Both the position numbers and the translations under genes were made by a program. A stretch of DNA of 64,000 nucleotides from Hymenobacter volaticus (GTDB taxonomy: Bacteria; Bacteroidota; Bacteroidia; Cytophagales; Hymenobacteraceae). The notes below the pieces were generated by a model. The model saw only the letters and a program-made list of their open reading frames with translations, was not told the origin of the DNA and made no database searches. This document shows, in pieces, positions 19,401-29,963 of the stretch (its first letter is position 1; each line of letters begins with the position of its first letter). The stretch spans positions 2,023,501 through 2,087,500 of the forward strand of contig NZ_CP095061.1 in the NCBI RefSeq assembly GCF_022921055.1. The letters are read 5' to 3'.

Positions 19401-20606
19401 ATAGTGGAGCGGTAGAGCCGGCTACGTCCTGCATTATGTACGGCAGAGTCACTACACCCGCGAAAGTACCACTGGGCCTGAAAGTGACTAGCCCATTGTC
19501 GTCCACTGTGAAGGTTCCTTGGCCGCCAGGCATAGGATAGCTTTTCTGTACACCAGAGGTAGTGATGTCTAGGTCAACCGTCCCTGGTTTATATTCACTG
19601 CCAGAGAAAACGTCATTGTTGAGCACATTTAGTGTAACATTCTGATTGTAAATCGTACCGGCAATATCGTCATTGGCAATAGGAGCTTGCACAATGGCTA
19701 GGTTACGAATCTCATGAATGTTGGTGCTACCACCTGTAGAGCCCGCAAATCCAATGCGCAACCTATCGGGTGGAGTTGCAACGGTAAGGTTATCGATGGC
19801 TTTCGTTACTTGAGTGCCGTGCTGAATGCGCACAGTAATTTTGTAAGTTATATTCGGAGTAACACCCTGAGGTATAACATCAATGTAGGCCCGACGGTAA
19901 TTATCATTCTTTGAATCGGTGACTCGTGTTGATACATCCAGACTAAACGGTAATGTGCCACTTCCCCCTAAATAAGGATAATCAGTGATGCTCTGGCCGT
20001 TGCCTGCCCCACGGACGGAGATGGCATCGGGTGTTTCGCCTGGTCCCTTAACACGTCCTTCTGTTGGGTTGGCAAAGTTGCCGAACTCATCAATGCCAAT
20101 ACCTATGTAGCCATTGGGGACGCCATTGCTGATAGGCGCAATCGTCTTCTGGGCGTAGCCGAGTGAGCCACCTGAAGCCCCAGGAGTAAAGTCTGCAGCA
20201 TTCGTTTTGTCAGCATCAACTAGAAACACTGAAAACCCGTCTGCTCCTAAACCGGTAGACTTGCCGTAAGAGAAAAACTCGAACGAAATGCTAAATCCTT
20301 GGGGAGCTGGGAAGGCACGTTGGTCGATGATAAAGCCCGACTGGTCGGCGGTTGCATCCGTTAGTCTAAGGAAGCCGTTCGTAGCTGTAGCAGTTGTTCC
20401 TGTTAGAGTGGCTGACTTAGGATTTCCCCCAATCTAAAATCATTAGGGTTGTTTGATGTAAACGCAGCGAATCTTGGAAATGTGTTTTGCGCTTGAGCTT
20501 GGGCATTTTGCTCTAAGCCAAACAACAACGCTGCCGGTAGTAAAATCTTACTAGAAGATCTCAGCCATATTCGCATCTGGCTGCATGGGAGGTAAAGTGT
20601 TTTCAT
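16436..20606 (-). pseudogene. Giant secreted T9SS protein: L-type lectin-like, DUF11-like, glycine-rich (two frameshifts)
   Basis: Three frames join into about 1390 residues. In order: a signal peptide (ending QNAQAQAQ); an L-type lectin-like domain (GFSISFEFFSYG, GADGFSVFLVDA, SLGYAQK, IGIGIDEFGNF); a Cadherin-like NDD/VLNNDV segment; a DUF11-type repeat (GSRITYTANTSNLGTQVATN); a surface segment; a long Gly/Asn/Ser-rich region (GGGGGG blocks); a second beta-rich repeat; and a T9SS C-terminal sorting domain (IALYPNPHQGTATLDL ... GSYLIRV). It should be exported by type IX secretion and may bind glycans. Breaks lie at C5 20426-20430 and C4 18310-18313. Start may be the Met at 20576. Confidence 0.78.
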
Positions 20607-20705
20607 TTAGTACAGATTGTGGTAGTTACTAAGTGGGGGGACGCTATCCAACATAATCAATCAACTTCTGCCCGATTACAGACCTTAACATGCTAGGTCT
20701 CAAAA

Positions 20706-20736
20706 CAAATATAGTGGCCTTATTGAGCTCAAGCAA
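20706..20736 (-). promoter_or_regulatory. Promoter of the lectin-like T9SS gene
   Basis: The minus strand reads TTG (20734-20736), 20 nt, TATATTTG (20706-20713), a close match to the Bacteroidota consensus. It predicts a 5' leader of about 95 nt. The rest of the 20607-20933 gap is AT-rich and, apart from the deaminase terminator, shows nothing else. Confidence 0.7.
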
Positions 20737-20872
20737 TTGCACTTTGTTATTTATCTGTCAAGAATATTCAATTCTCTAAAAAAAGTTGATTAAACAAAAA
20801 AAGACAATAAATTAGTGCTATTTAATATGTCAAAACGCTCTGTTTTTATATATGAGTCATATAGATGCAAAA

Positions 20873-20914
20873 CGCCTCGCATTAACAAACCGTGAGGCTA
20901 GCTAGTGCGAGGCG
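20873..20914 (-). terminator. Terminator of the nucleoside deaminase gene
   Basis: CGCCTCGCA and TGCGAGGCG form a 9-bp stem with a loop of about 24 nt that can pair further, followed on the minus strand by CGTTTTGC. It lies 20 bases after the deaminase stop. Confidence 0.7.
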
Positions 20915-20933
20915 ATAATAATTTGTATAATTC

Positions 20934-21410
20934 TTAGTATTTGTTTTTGTCTTCTTGGACTTCCCAAGCTCGGAAGCCAGCGCCTGCTTCGTCGCGCAGC
21001 AACTCAGTCATGGCAATGCGGCGTTGCTCGAGGGGTTTCTCTATCTCATCGTAGATAAACTGATCGTCGAAGCCGACGGCGGCAGCATCTTGTTTGGTGT
21101 TGCCATAGAACACGCGGCGCGGCCGAGCCCAATAAATAGCGCCTAAACACATAGGGCATGGCTCGCAGGAGGTATACAGGTCGCAGTCGTCGAGCTGGAA
21201 GCTGCCGAGCGCGGCACAGGCTTTCCGAATAGCATCAACTTCGGCGTGACAGGTTGGGTCGTTGGTGCTGGTAACTTGGTTGAAACCACGGGCAATGATG
21301 GCGCCATTCTTCACAATTACGGCTCCGAAAGGACCACCGTAGCCAGCCTGCATTTTCTCGATAGAAAGGCGAATGGCTTCGCGCATAAAGTCAGGGTTGG
21401 GTGCTTCCAT
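20934..21410 (-). CDS. Nucleoside deaminase (guanine deaminase-like)
   Basis: A 158-residue zinc deaminase of the CDA superfamily. It has CHAEVDAI (zinc His plus catalytic Glu) and SCEPCPMCLGAIYWA (PCxxC zinc site), then YDEIEKPLEQR and a C-terminal GFRAWEVQEDKNKY tail, closest to bacterial guanine deaminases and tRNA-adenosine-deaminase relatives. It probably deaminates a free purine base. The start chosen is the Met before EAPNPDF. An ATG 17 residues upstream at 21461 would add an unconserved segment. It stands alone, diverging from the CHRD gene. Confidence 0.88.
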   Translation of the reverse strand: MEAPNPDFMREAIRLSIEKMQAGYGGPFGAVIVKNGAIIARGFNQVTSTNDPTCHAEVDAIRKACAALGSFQLDDCDLYTSCEPCPMCLGAIYWARPRRVFYGNTKQDAAAVGFDDQFIYDEIEKPLEQRRIAMTELLRDEAGAGFRAWEVQEDKNKY

Positions 21411-21601
21411 GCTTCTAATGGAAATAGGGTGAGGGAAAAAGCCAATAGGCTGGAGCTGCAAAGTACGCTATGCGCGACGGAGCGATTCATAGCAGCGTAG
21501 AACACGTTAACATTATTATATACATATGTAGTAGAACAAATCTCGTCTGTGGCAGTACTACTGTGTAGTTTCATTTTCACCATATTCTTTTCTAACCTAG
21601 T

Positions 21602-23504
21602 ATGGGACAAAAACTTACGCATCTGCTGACTGGCTTGTTGATCGTGCTGCTCAGCGTCAGCTCCCGAGCCGACCATTTACGGGCTCATTTGTTGCTAGGC
21701 TCTACTCTGGATGGAGCCCAGGAAGTGCCGGCCGTTACAACGGGCGCACGCGGGGCAGTCAGTTTCACGCTGAATGCTACACGGGATACACTATTTATCT
21801 CGGGCGCTTTTAGCGGCCTGAGCGGCCCCATTATTATGGCGCATACACACCTCGGCTTCCGCGGAGTAGCAGGCCCGGTTGTGACCGACTTATTTCGCTT
21901 TATTCGGGGCAACCGTATTCAAGGGTATCTGACTGGTGCGGACATCGACCGGGGCAAGTTGGACCGCTACTTGCGAGGCGGCTACTACCTGAACGTACAC
22001 ACCGCCGCCAACCCAGGGGGGAGATTCGAGGGCAGATTGAGCTGGAAAAGGACGAGGAATTTGTGGCTAGCCTTACAGGCACCCAAGAAGTGCCACCTGT
22101 TACTACCAATGCCTTGGGGCTAGGTACGTTCAACCTAACGCAAGCCCAGGATAAGCTCAAGTTTAGGGTAGTAGTAGCTGGCCTGAGTGGCCCTATCACA
22201 ATGTCCCATTTTCACCAAGGCGCGCCTGGGGTAGCTGGCCCAGTGGTTCTGGATTTGATGCCTTATATCAGTGGCAACGTTATTGAGGGCGAAGTAACAC
22301 CTACTCCCGCTATTGTTGCGGCTATGAAGGCTGGGCAGATCTACATCAATGTGCACACAGCCGCTAATCCCGGCGGTGAGATTCGGGGGCAACTATTTCA
22401 GGAGACCCGCTTCATCAGCCATGATGCCCGCCTTGATGCTGCTCAGTTGGTGCCGGCCGGTACCGCTACCGGCAAAGGTGTGGCCGTGCTACAGCTCAAC
22501 AGCACATTTGATACTCTGCGTGTGCGAGTAGCGCATACCGGCCTGAGTGCAGCACCTACTACAATTAATGCATATGCTAAAGGAGTTGGGCAGGCTAACA
22601 CACCAGCCGATCTAATAGCCAGCGTTAATTTAACAGGCGCTCCTTCTGTCTTCGGCGTAATATTTACTCCGCCGACGGGATCTTCTACTTTAGGTACAGA
22701 GTTAATTAATTTGTTTTTGACTGGAGGTGTAAATCTCGTTTTTACAACTGCGGCTAACCCAAATGGGGAGATACGGGGCAGGTATACCGGCTGGCACGTG
22801 AGGGCTATACCATTTCAATGAATGGCTCGCAGGAGCGGCCTACGCCCAATCCGAGTACTGCCTATGGTTCCGGCTTCGTGAGCATGGACCGTGACCAGAG
22901 CAACGTGCACTTCAGTTTGGCATGGGGTGGGCTCAGCGGGCCCGTTACGGGCGGGCACTTTCATAGCGGCCTTCGTAACCAAGCAGGCCCGGTAATATTC
23001 GATCTGAGCCCTTTCTACACTCCGAGTGGCAACACAGCTATTTCGGCCCAAGGTTTCTGGCAGCCTACCGGCAACGTTGCGCCCAATGCTACAGCCAACT
23101 TCACGGCTCGGAGAGCCCTGCAATTCCGCCGCGACAGTATCTATGCCAACATCCACACGGCTATGTACCCTAACGGTGAAATTCGGGGCCAGGTATTGCG
23201 CGGAGCCCGCGACCTGAGCGTTGTGCTTAGCAATCAACCGGCCGCTCTCGTGGCCGAAACGTTTGGCTACTATCCCAATCCTTTCAAGGAAACCATTACT
23301 CTTTCTTTCGAGTCGCGGGCTACTGGTGTTGCAACCGTGAAAGTGGCTGACTTGCTAGGCCGAACCGTGGCTACCAAGCCTGTCCAAGTGCGGGTGGGTG
23401 CCAACCAACCGCAGCTCGATTTGCCCGGTATAGCCCCTGGTGTGTACCTAATTACGGTTGACGTAGCTGGCTCTCGCATCGTGAGCCGGGTAGTGAAAGA
23501 ATAA
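21602..23504 (+). pseudogene. Secreted protein with four CHRD domains and T9SS sorting domain (two frameshifts)
   Basis: Three frames join into about 634 residues. A signal peptide (1-23) is followed by four CHRD units: LDGAQEVPAV ... NVHTAANPGG; LTGTQEVPPV ... NVHTAANPGGEIRGQ; a more diverged unit starting DARLDAAQLVPAG; and NGSQERPTP ... NIHTAMYPNGEIRGQ. The T9SS C-terminal domain is FGYYPNPFKETITLSFE ... GVYLITV. CHRD domains are named after chordin; their bacterial role is unclear. Breaks are at G6 22016-22021 and G4 22775-22778; one base in each restores the NPGGEIRGQ motif. A strong terminator follows. Confidence 0.85.
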
Positions 23505-23532
23505 CTTGGAAAGAGTTTCGGTAGTAATCTTC

Positions 23533-23590
23533 TTTTCAACAAAAAATAGTCTCTTGTACTCACTGCAGGAGACTATTTTTTTGTTGAAAA
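23533..23590. terminator. Terminator after the CHRD protein gene
   Basis: A long inverted repeat (TTTTCAAC, A6, TAGTCTC with its complement GAGACTA, T-run, GTTGAAAA) around a 15-nt loop lies 29 bases after the CHRD stop. The T-run gives a U-tract on either strand. Confidence 0.88.
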
Positions 23591-23692
23591 AAGGTGAGGT
23601 AACGCTATCTGAGTAAATATTTTCAGTGGTTTGGCCTGATAGTTGTGAGTGATTTTATCAGAAAGATTATTTTTTAGGTGTTTTGGTTGTGG

Positions 23693-23722
23693 AAGAGGGA
23701 CTGGCCGTTGGCTGGTCCTTCT
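23693..23722 (+). other. Terminator-like hairpin in the gap before the SusD gene
   Basis: GGACTGGCC-GTT-GGCTGGTCC forms a 9-bp RNA stem with two G-U pairs, followed by TTCTTTGTTTTT. It looks like a rho-independent terminator on the plus strand, but no gene that it would serve is seen between the CHRD terminator and here. The rest of 23591-23886 is AT-rich and shows nothing else. Confidence 0.4.
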
Positions 23723-23886
23723 TTGTTTTTACAAATAATGGTTCTCCAAGAAAGTAGATCGGAGGGAGAGCAGAGGCTCGAAATAGAGTGGCAGATGTTG
23801 CCTCTGCCTACTGATAAGGGCCTGATAACAAACGAAGATTGAGTAGTAAATCTAAAGTGCTTACGTTCAAGAATTGCATTTAAAGT

Positions 23887-23920
23887 AAACGGCCCGGAAA
23901 CATTCGATTCCGGGCCGTTT
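23887..23920 (-). terminator. Terminator of the DUF3826-SusC-SusD operon
   Basis: AAACGGCCCGGAA and TTCCGGGCCGTTT pair around an 8-nt loop, 32 bases after the SusD stop. The A-run on the plus strand gives a U-tract in the minus-strand transcript. Confidence 0.88.
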
Positions 23921-23952
23921 GTGCTCTCATACTACTAATATAGTGTAGGGGG

Positions 23953-25739
23953 TTATTGCAGCGGGTCGAAGGCGCCACCCCAGGTATTGTTCTGGATTAG
24001 CTGCGGGTTGTTGTCGATAGACTGCTGCGGGATGGCGAAGAAGTAGTAAGGGGACTTCCAGTTGATGGCGTAGCGGGTGTCTAGTACTCTGGGAGCAAGA
24101 GTGAAATAGTTGGTATACACTTGGTCGATATCGAGATTGTCGCGGGTGGTGGCGAAATCGGCAGGCACACCAGTGGTTTTCAGTGTGATGATAAGGGCTT
24201 CACGGCGTTTGCCATTGAGGCTTTCCACCTTTTTCCAACGACGCAGGTCCCAGAAGCGCTTACCTTCGAAAGCCAACTCTATTTGCCGCTCATATAAGAT
24301 GGCATCAAACATCTGCGCCCGGTTCATATTCGCTTGCAGGCCGTAATTACCATCGGTACCGGCTTCAATGCCTGCCCGCTGCCGAATGGCTTTGAGTTGC
24401 GTGTACGCCTCGGCGATATTATTGACACCACAGGCCGCTTCGGCCAAGTTGAGCAGCACTTCCGCATAGCGAAGCTCGATCCAGTCGGTGCCAGCGTATT
24501 GTACATCGTTGACGCCTAGTCTCGGGTCAATGGCTTTGCGCAAGTAGAAGCCGGTGTTGGTGGCGCCCGATGGCTCTACGCTGGTAGTGCCTCGGAGGTA
24601 GGTCCAGATCTTATAGTTGGTGTTGCCGTTCAGGGGCCAATTCGCCCGTTGTAGGCAATGGTTTTATTGAACCGCGGGTCCCGGTTTTTGTAGAACAACT
24701 GCTGGCTGTACGGGTACTTGGTTGATTCGCCCCGCTTTTTGCCGTCGAGCATGGGGAAGGCTTGCACCAAATCCCAAGTGGGCCGGTTGGAACCGCCTCT
24801 GGTACCGGTATAAGAAGGCCGGGTACCATTGTCGTACTCGTTGCTCTTCTTGTTTTGGGTGCCAAGGGCGGTGTTGTAGCTGGTTACCAGCACGGCCTCC
24901 GGGTTGTTTTGTTCTTCAAACCACAATTGGTCGAAAGAGGTGTGGAGACGGAAGCCATTGGCGGTTAGCAGCGTCCGAGCCTGCTGGCTGGCGGCGAAAG
25001 CCTTTTGCCACCTGGTTGCTTCATCGGAAGGGTTGAACTGCGGGCTGGCGGCGTAGAGCAGTACCCGCGCCTTAAAGGCCGCGGCGGCTCCGCTCGTAAT
25101 GCGGCCCCAGGTGCCAGTGGCCGTCCACTTACCGGGCAGATACGCAATGGCTGAATCCAGGTCGGCGGTGATTTGGTTGAAGCACTCGGTGGTGGAATTA
25201 CGCGGCAGATACGCTTCGTTGCGTGCTTCTTCGCCTACAGCTTGTAGCGGAGTGAGTACCAACGGTACGCCGCCGTACACTCGTACCAAGTCGAAATAGC
25301 GGTAAGCACGGAAGAAAAGCGCTTCTCCTTTAAGCTGATTACGGGGCTGGGCGGAAATCGGTGACCGTTCGAGGCCCCGGATGAACGTGTTGATAGTGCG
25401 GATCTTACCGTAGTTGGTGGTAGCACCTATGGCAGTACCAATATCCGTTACGTCGTTTTGGACGATAGTCCCCTCGAAGTACTTGCTTTCTCCATACGAT
25501 TCCTCCGACAAGATGCTGGGGTTGGTGGCCCCAATACCAATGCTGGTTTGGCCAAACCAGTTCGGTAGGTTTTGGTCGTAGATGTAGCTCAGGTTGAGGA
25601 ACGCCAGTTGCTCGTTCTGGAAAACCAGGTCTTCGTTGGCGGTGGTGAGGTCAATTTTGTCGAGGGTATCCTTGCAGCCTGCCATGGTCAGCACGGAAGC
25701 CGAAAAAGCCAATAGGGTAGCTATGCGAGTGATTTTCAT
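23953..25739 (-). pseudogene. SusD/RagB-family outer-membrane lipoprotein (one frameshift)
   Basis: Two frames join into about 595 residues. It begins with a lipoprotein signal peptide and lipobox LTMAGC (Cys at about 22). Helical TPR-like repeats follow: RGLERSPISA, GEALFFRAYRYFDLVRVYGGVPLV and FKARVLLYAASPQFNPSD, then the C-terminal SusD signature WIELRYAEVLLNLAEA ... ILYERQIELAFEGKRFWDLRRW. SusD proteins cover the SusC pore and bind the glycan. The break is near 24633-24647, in a C3 or G4 run. It follows SusC with an 11-bp gap and ends at a strong terminator. Confidence 0.92.
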
Positions 25740-25750
25740 GAGTTCAGTGA

Positions 25751-28700
25751 TTAGAAGCCAACATTCAAACCCAGCGACAGTGACCGAAGCGTCGGGTACA
25801 CATCGTAGGCGCCCCCATACGTTTTGTAGCTGTAGGGATTGTAGAAGTTGATCGGGTTGACTGCTACGAAGTAGACTTTCACGCTGCTGATGTTGGCGCG
25901 GCTCACGAAGGCGGAGGGCAAGGAGTAGGAAATGGTGGCGTTGCGCATGTTGGCCGACAGCGAGTTTCTGTACCAGAAGGCCGAATTGCGGTCGTAGCTG
26001 TTGCTGGTGTAGGGCGCTGGAAAGGCGGCGGTGGAGTTGTCAGAAGTCCAGTGGTCGGCCCAGAACTCCGGGCGATTTGAAGTGGCCGTAGCTACTTTGC
26101 GCGCCGGACCTTCCACTAAGGCTTGGCCCCCAAACGACATGCCCATGGTCAGCTGAATAGTCAGGCCTTTATAGCTGATGCTCGGGTTGAGGCCGACACC
26201 GTAGTGGTTGTTGGCTTTCCTATTCAAGTACGTTTCATCGTCCTCGGTAATCTTGCCATCGGGCGCGGTGTAGTTGCCTGACGCATCCTTGGGGCCCCGA
26301 ACGTCCTCGTAATACAGCATCCCTGGCTTAGGCGCGTCGCCGAACAGGGTGTACTTGCTGTTGCCTTCTATGGCCAGCCAGTTGTCTACATCTTCCTGGG
26401 TGCGGAACATGCCTAGGTACTTGTAGCCCGCTACGCCCGGGTCGCTCGAGCGGCCAGTGGGGTCGTTCCACTGCCCAATCTTACCCCGCTCCACGTCCAT
26501 CCGAATCTGCTTGTCGTCGTTCCAAGAAAGAAACGTATTCACTTGGTACGAGAGGTCGTTGTTGATTTTGTCGCCGTAGCCTACCGATAGTTCATAGCCG
26601 AAGCCATTCACGCTGGCATAATTTTCCGAAGGCAGCGCCGCACCAATCACTACCGGCGCGGAGGCCCTGATTTCGGTGAGCATATTGTAGCGGTGGTCGT
26701 AGAAGCCGTCCACGCTAAATGAGAGGCGGTTATTCAGCAAACGAGCGTCGATACCCACGTTATACTTCTCGTTGTTGTCCCAGCGTGCCCGGCGGTTCGC
26801 CAGCGCGTTGTTGGGCGTTGCGGTTTGGGTCCGGTCGCCATTGCCGCCGAATACCGCGCCTTTGCCAATCTGGAACTGGTAATTTTCCTGCCAGTTGTAG
26901 GGTTTGGTGGCATCTCCCCCGAGCAGGCCCACTGAGCCACGGATTTTCAGGAAGTTGACGGTGTTGCCTTTCGGGAAGAAGTTTTCTTCGGAAAGCACCC
27001 AGCCCGCCGACAACGATGGGAACAAACCCCAGCGGTATTCAGGGGCAAAGTTGGTGGAGCCGTCGTAGCGCAGGGCTAGCTCGGCAAAGTACTTGTTGGC
27101 GAAGTTGTAGTTGATCCGGCCGGCGTAGGAAAGGATGCCCGATTCTCTTTCCGTTTCCTCGACCACCAGATCACCCGTTGCAAAGCGGATGTTGTCGAGC
27201 CCACCCGGAATGATACCCGTCTTGGAGCTTTTGGCTTCGTCGTAGTGCGTTTCAGCTTGTTCGAAGAAAGCCAACGCCGACACGTGGTGCCGACCAAACT
27301 GCTGATCGTAGTTCAAATACCCGTTGAACTGGTATGAATCCGTATAAGTCGGGGTTAACAGAATGATGTCCCCGTTTCGGACGTTACGCTGTTGCACCAC
27401 ATCACCTCCCGGAATGTGCCGATGCTCGCCTTGGCCCCTGTATTCGGTTACTAAGTAGCTAGTGCCGAAATTCTTGCCGAAGTTGTTGTCGAGGATGCGG
27501 CTATAGAGCACCCGGGCCTTCAGGCCTTTCAGAAAAGGAAGTTCGTAGTCAACGTTGGCCGTCAGGTTCAGGCCGGTATTGCGTTGCGAAGCATAGTTGC
27601 CCGACTTCTGCACCTCAAAGAAGTGCGTAGCATCGATGGTATTTGAGTTGCTATTTCCGGGCGTGGTGTAGGCCGGGTTGCCATCCACATAAAAAGCTTG
27701 ATACTGGGGCGTCCAGAGCAACGACCTCATGTCGTTGTCTGGGCTCTCCGAGCCCTGCTTGAAGTAGTACGTGCTCCGCTTGAATATGTCGCCGCTCAGC
27801 GAGAGACCCGCCTTCAGGCCAGTAGCTACGGTCACGTCGGTGCTGGCCCGGAACGTCCACTTGTCGGAGTTGATGTTGTCGAAGTTGCCGTTCTGCTTGT
27901 TGTACGTCACGCTGGCGAAGTACGTAGCCCGGTCGCTGCCGCCACTTACGTTCAGCGCGTTGCGCGTAACGATAGATGGTTTCCACGCTTCCTTCAGCCA
28001 ATTGGTGCCATTGTTGGCGAAGTATTCCAGCTCATCGGGCGTATAAATGGCATTGTCGGTGGCGGGGAGGCCCCGGTAAAAATTATAGTCGTTAAGGTAA
28101 GTGGCTTGCTCTAAGCCGCTCATCATACCTGGCAGACGCACCGCATCCGACATGCCCACCGAGCCGCTGTAGGAGAACTTGGCCGGGCCTGCTTTGCCCC
28201 GCTTGGTGGCTACCACCACCACGCCCTGGTTGGAGCGGGCACCGTAGATAGCGGCGGCGGCATCCTTCAGCACCGAAATGGCTTCTACCTCCGACTGATC
28301 GAGCAGGTTGAAGTCTTCCTCACTGCGGACCACGTTGTCAATCACGAAGAGTGGCCGAAGCGTACCACCATCTTTGGAGAGGTTCACAGGGTTACGGACC
28401 GTAATCTGGCCTTTCTCGCCGGGGCGGGCCGTGCCGCCGCTCACGCCTACGCCCGGCTGTTGTCCCGCTATGGCCGTGGAAAGGCTACCGACCGGCAACT
28501 CTTCAATGGCCTTCATGTCCACGGTAGCCACCGCGCCGGTCAGGCTCACTCTGGACTGCGTACCGTAGCCCACTACCACCACTTCGTCGAGGGCCGCCGC
28601 GTCGTCCACTAGCACAATGTCGAGTGAAGTGCGGCCGTCCACCCGTATTTCCTGCTTTTTGAAGCCGATAGAGCTGAAAACCAGCGTTTCGTTACCGTTG

Positions 28701-28984
28701 GGCACGTTGAGGCGGAATACACCCTTCGCATCGGTGGCGGTGCCGGTGGTAGTCCCTTTTATCACCACGCTCACGCCCGGAATGCCTTCGCCTTTGGCAT
28801 CGCGCACCGTGCCGGTGAGGTTCATGAAGGCCTCGGAAGCGGCGGGGTGTGGAGCACTCGTAGCAGTACTAGTCGTGGCACTAGCTACGCCGGCACTCAG
28901 TAAAAAACCAGCTAATAAGGCGTAAGCCGCTTGCTGACTAGGGCTAAGCGGGCGGGTGGGAAGTTGGGGTACGAAACGGGTCAT
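25751..28984 (-). CDS. SusC/RagA-family TonB-dependent outer-membrane transporter
   Basis: A 1077-residue importer of oligosaccharides, intact. A signal peptide (residues 1-40) leads to a carboxypeptidase-regulatory-like domain (LTGTVRDAKGEGIPGVSVVIKGT), a TonB-box/plug region (DEVVVVGYGTQSRVSLTGAV, LSTAIAGQQPGVGVSGG, IYGARSNQGVVVVATKRG) and the 22-strand barrel ending in LSLGLNVGF, the usual C-terminal Phe. The start is the Met of TRFVPQLP; an upstream extension to 29200 is low-complexity and overlaps the preceding gene. It sits between DUF3826 (41 bp) and SusD (11 bp) in one operon. The substrate is presumably a pectic oligosaccharide. Confidence 0.95.
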   Translation of the reverse strand: MTRFVPQLPTRPLSPSQQAAYALLAGFLLSAGVASATTSTATSAPHPAASEAFMNLTGTVRDAKGEGIPGVSVVIKGTTTGTATDAKGVFRLNVPNGNETLVFSSIGFKKQEIRVDGRTSLDIVLVDDAAALDEVVVVGYGTQSRVSLTGAVATVDMKAIEELPVGSLSTAIAGQQPGVGVSGGTARPGEKGQITVRNPVNLSKDGGTLRPLFVIDNVVRSEEDFNLLDQSEVEAISVLKDAAAAIYGARSNQGVVVVATKRGKAGPAKFSYSGSVGMSDAVRLPGMMSGLEQATYLNDYNFYRGLPATDNAIYTPDELEYFANNGTNWLKEAWKPSIVTRNALNVSGGSDRATYFASVTYNKQNGNFDNINSDKWTFRASTDVTVATGLKAGLSLSGDIFKRSTYYFKQGSESPDNDMRSLLWTPQYQAFYVDGNPAYTTPGNSNSNTIDATHFFEVQKSGNYASQRNTGLNLTANVDYELPFLKGLKARVLYSRILDNNFGKNFGTSYLVTEYRGQGEHRHIPGGDVVQQRNVRNGDIILLTPTYTDSYQFNGYLNYDQQFGRHHVSALAFFEQAETHYDEAKSSKTGIIPGGLDNIRFATGDLVVEETERESGILSYAGRINYNFANKYFAELALRYDGSTNFAPEYRWGLFPSLSAGWVLSEENFFPKGNTVNFLKIRGSVGLLGGDATKPYNWQENYQFQIGKGAVFGGNGDRTQTATPNNALANRRARWDNNEKYNVGIDARLLNNRLSFSVDGFYDHRYNMLTEIRASAPVVIGAALPSENYASVNGFGYELSVGYGDKINNDLSYQVNTFLSWNDDKQIRMDVERGKIGQWNDPTGRSSDPGVAGYKYLGMFRTQEDVDNWLAIEGNSKYTLFGDAPKPGMLYYEDVRGPKDASGNYTAPDGKITEDDETYLNRKANNHYGVGLNPSISYKGLTIQLTMGMSFGGQALVEGPARKVATATSNRPEFWADHWTSDNSTAAFPAPYTSNSYDRNSAFWYRNSLSANMRNATISYSLPSAFVSRANISSVKVYFVAVNPINFYNPYSYKTYGGAYDVYPTLRSLSLGLNVGF

Positions 28985-29025
28985 AGCAGCTGATTTATGA
29001 GAAACACATGCTCTGGAATGCTTGC

Positions 29026-29697
29026 TTACTTGCTGCCCTCGGCCGCACGGCGGGCTTGCCAGTCTTTGCCGGCCTGGTTCATGTCGATGCCCGCGGCCGA
29101 CAGGTAGTTGTTGATTTTGCCTTTGTATTTGCCGAACCACGCGTGTTTCTTCTCCGACGTGCTGGCGTCCATGGCGTGCTCGCGGGCTTCGAGGAGCCAC
29201 GCCAGCATCTGAGCTTTTTGGGCTTCGGTCAGGTTGGGCAGCATCTCGTTGTAAGCGCGCATGGTGTTGGGCGCCACGTTGTAGGTCATGCCGTCTTTCA
29301 CCTGTTCGATTTGGGCGGTTGTCAGGTGGCGGCCAAGCTTCTTCAGGTATTGCGCGTGCAGCTTGTCTAGCGCGGCGGTGGTTTCGGTTTCCACCTTGGC
29401 TGCTTCCACTTTGGTGGTCTCGTCTTGGGGCTTGGCTTTGAGGGCGGCCAGCTGCGTTTTCTGCTTTTCATGGATGTCATTGAGCTGCCGGTATTGGTTG
29501 GCAATGACATCCCGCACTTGCACGGAAGTTTTCGGGTTCAACTCACCGAGGGTAGCTACAATCTTGCTGGCTCGCTCGGTGATGGTCCGGGTATAAGCGG
29601 CTTCCTTGGTTTCGGCCGGCGGGGCTGTCTGCGCCGAAGCAAAACAAGCGCTGGATAAGAAGCCGGCCAGTAGTAGACTGCTTAATGAATTCTTCAT
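29026..29697 (-). CDS. DUF3826 domain-containing secreted protein
   Basis: The 223-residue protein has an N-terminal signal peptide (SACFASA-Q) followed by a mostly helical, Lys/Glu-rich DUF3826 domain (YTRTITERASKIVATLGEL, VRDVIANQYRQLNDIH, AWLLEAREHAMDASTSEKKHAWFGKYKGKINNYL). DUF3826 proteins are a recurrent companion of pectin and rhamnogalacturonan PULs in Bacteroidota; no activity is known to me. It is the first gene of the minus-strand SusC-SusD operon, with a candidate operator at 29773-29789, 76 bases before its start. Confidence 0.85.
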   Translation of the reverse strand: MKNSLSSLLLAGFLSSACFASAQTAPPAETKEAAYTRTITERASKIVATLGELNPKTSVQVRDVIANQYRQLNDIHEKQKTQLAALKAKPQDETTKVEAAKVETETTAALDKLHAQYLKKLGRHLTTAQIEQVKDGMTYNVAPNTMRAYNEMLPNLTEAQKAQMLAWLLEAREHAMDASTSEKKHAWFGKYKGKINNYLSAAGIDMNQAGKDWQARRAAEGSK

Positions 29698-29772
29698 AAT
29701 GACGTGTAACTTCAGTGCAGCAGCAAGTTACATGTACAGTAGGGGGGCTATATACAGGTTTTAGCCAACTTG

Positions 29773-29789
29773 TTGTAGGATATTAGCAT
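29773..29789 (-). promoter_or_regulatory. Candidate PUL operator upstream of DUF3826-SusC-SusD
   Basis: In the direction of transcription the element reads ATGCTAATATCCTACAA, 14 of 17 identical to the copy before PL1. The ATCCTA end is 79 bases from the start codon, the same distance as at PL1. A TAACTTGC -7 candidate begins 46 nt after ATCCTA. No good -33 element is seen, as expected for an activator-dependent promoter. Confidence 0.6.
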
Positions 29790-29963
29790 ATACGATACGG
29801 GTATTTTACAACTATCAGGCAATCGAATACGTAAAGCCTCGCCGCTCTACCTTTTAGCCTGATAAGAAAGAAGGCAAAGGCCTAGAAATCAGACGTTGCA
29901 GCCAAAGAACAACCTGTTTATTCTGCTATTTGCTCGGGCATTCAGATAAGTAAAGCAGCCAAC

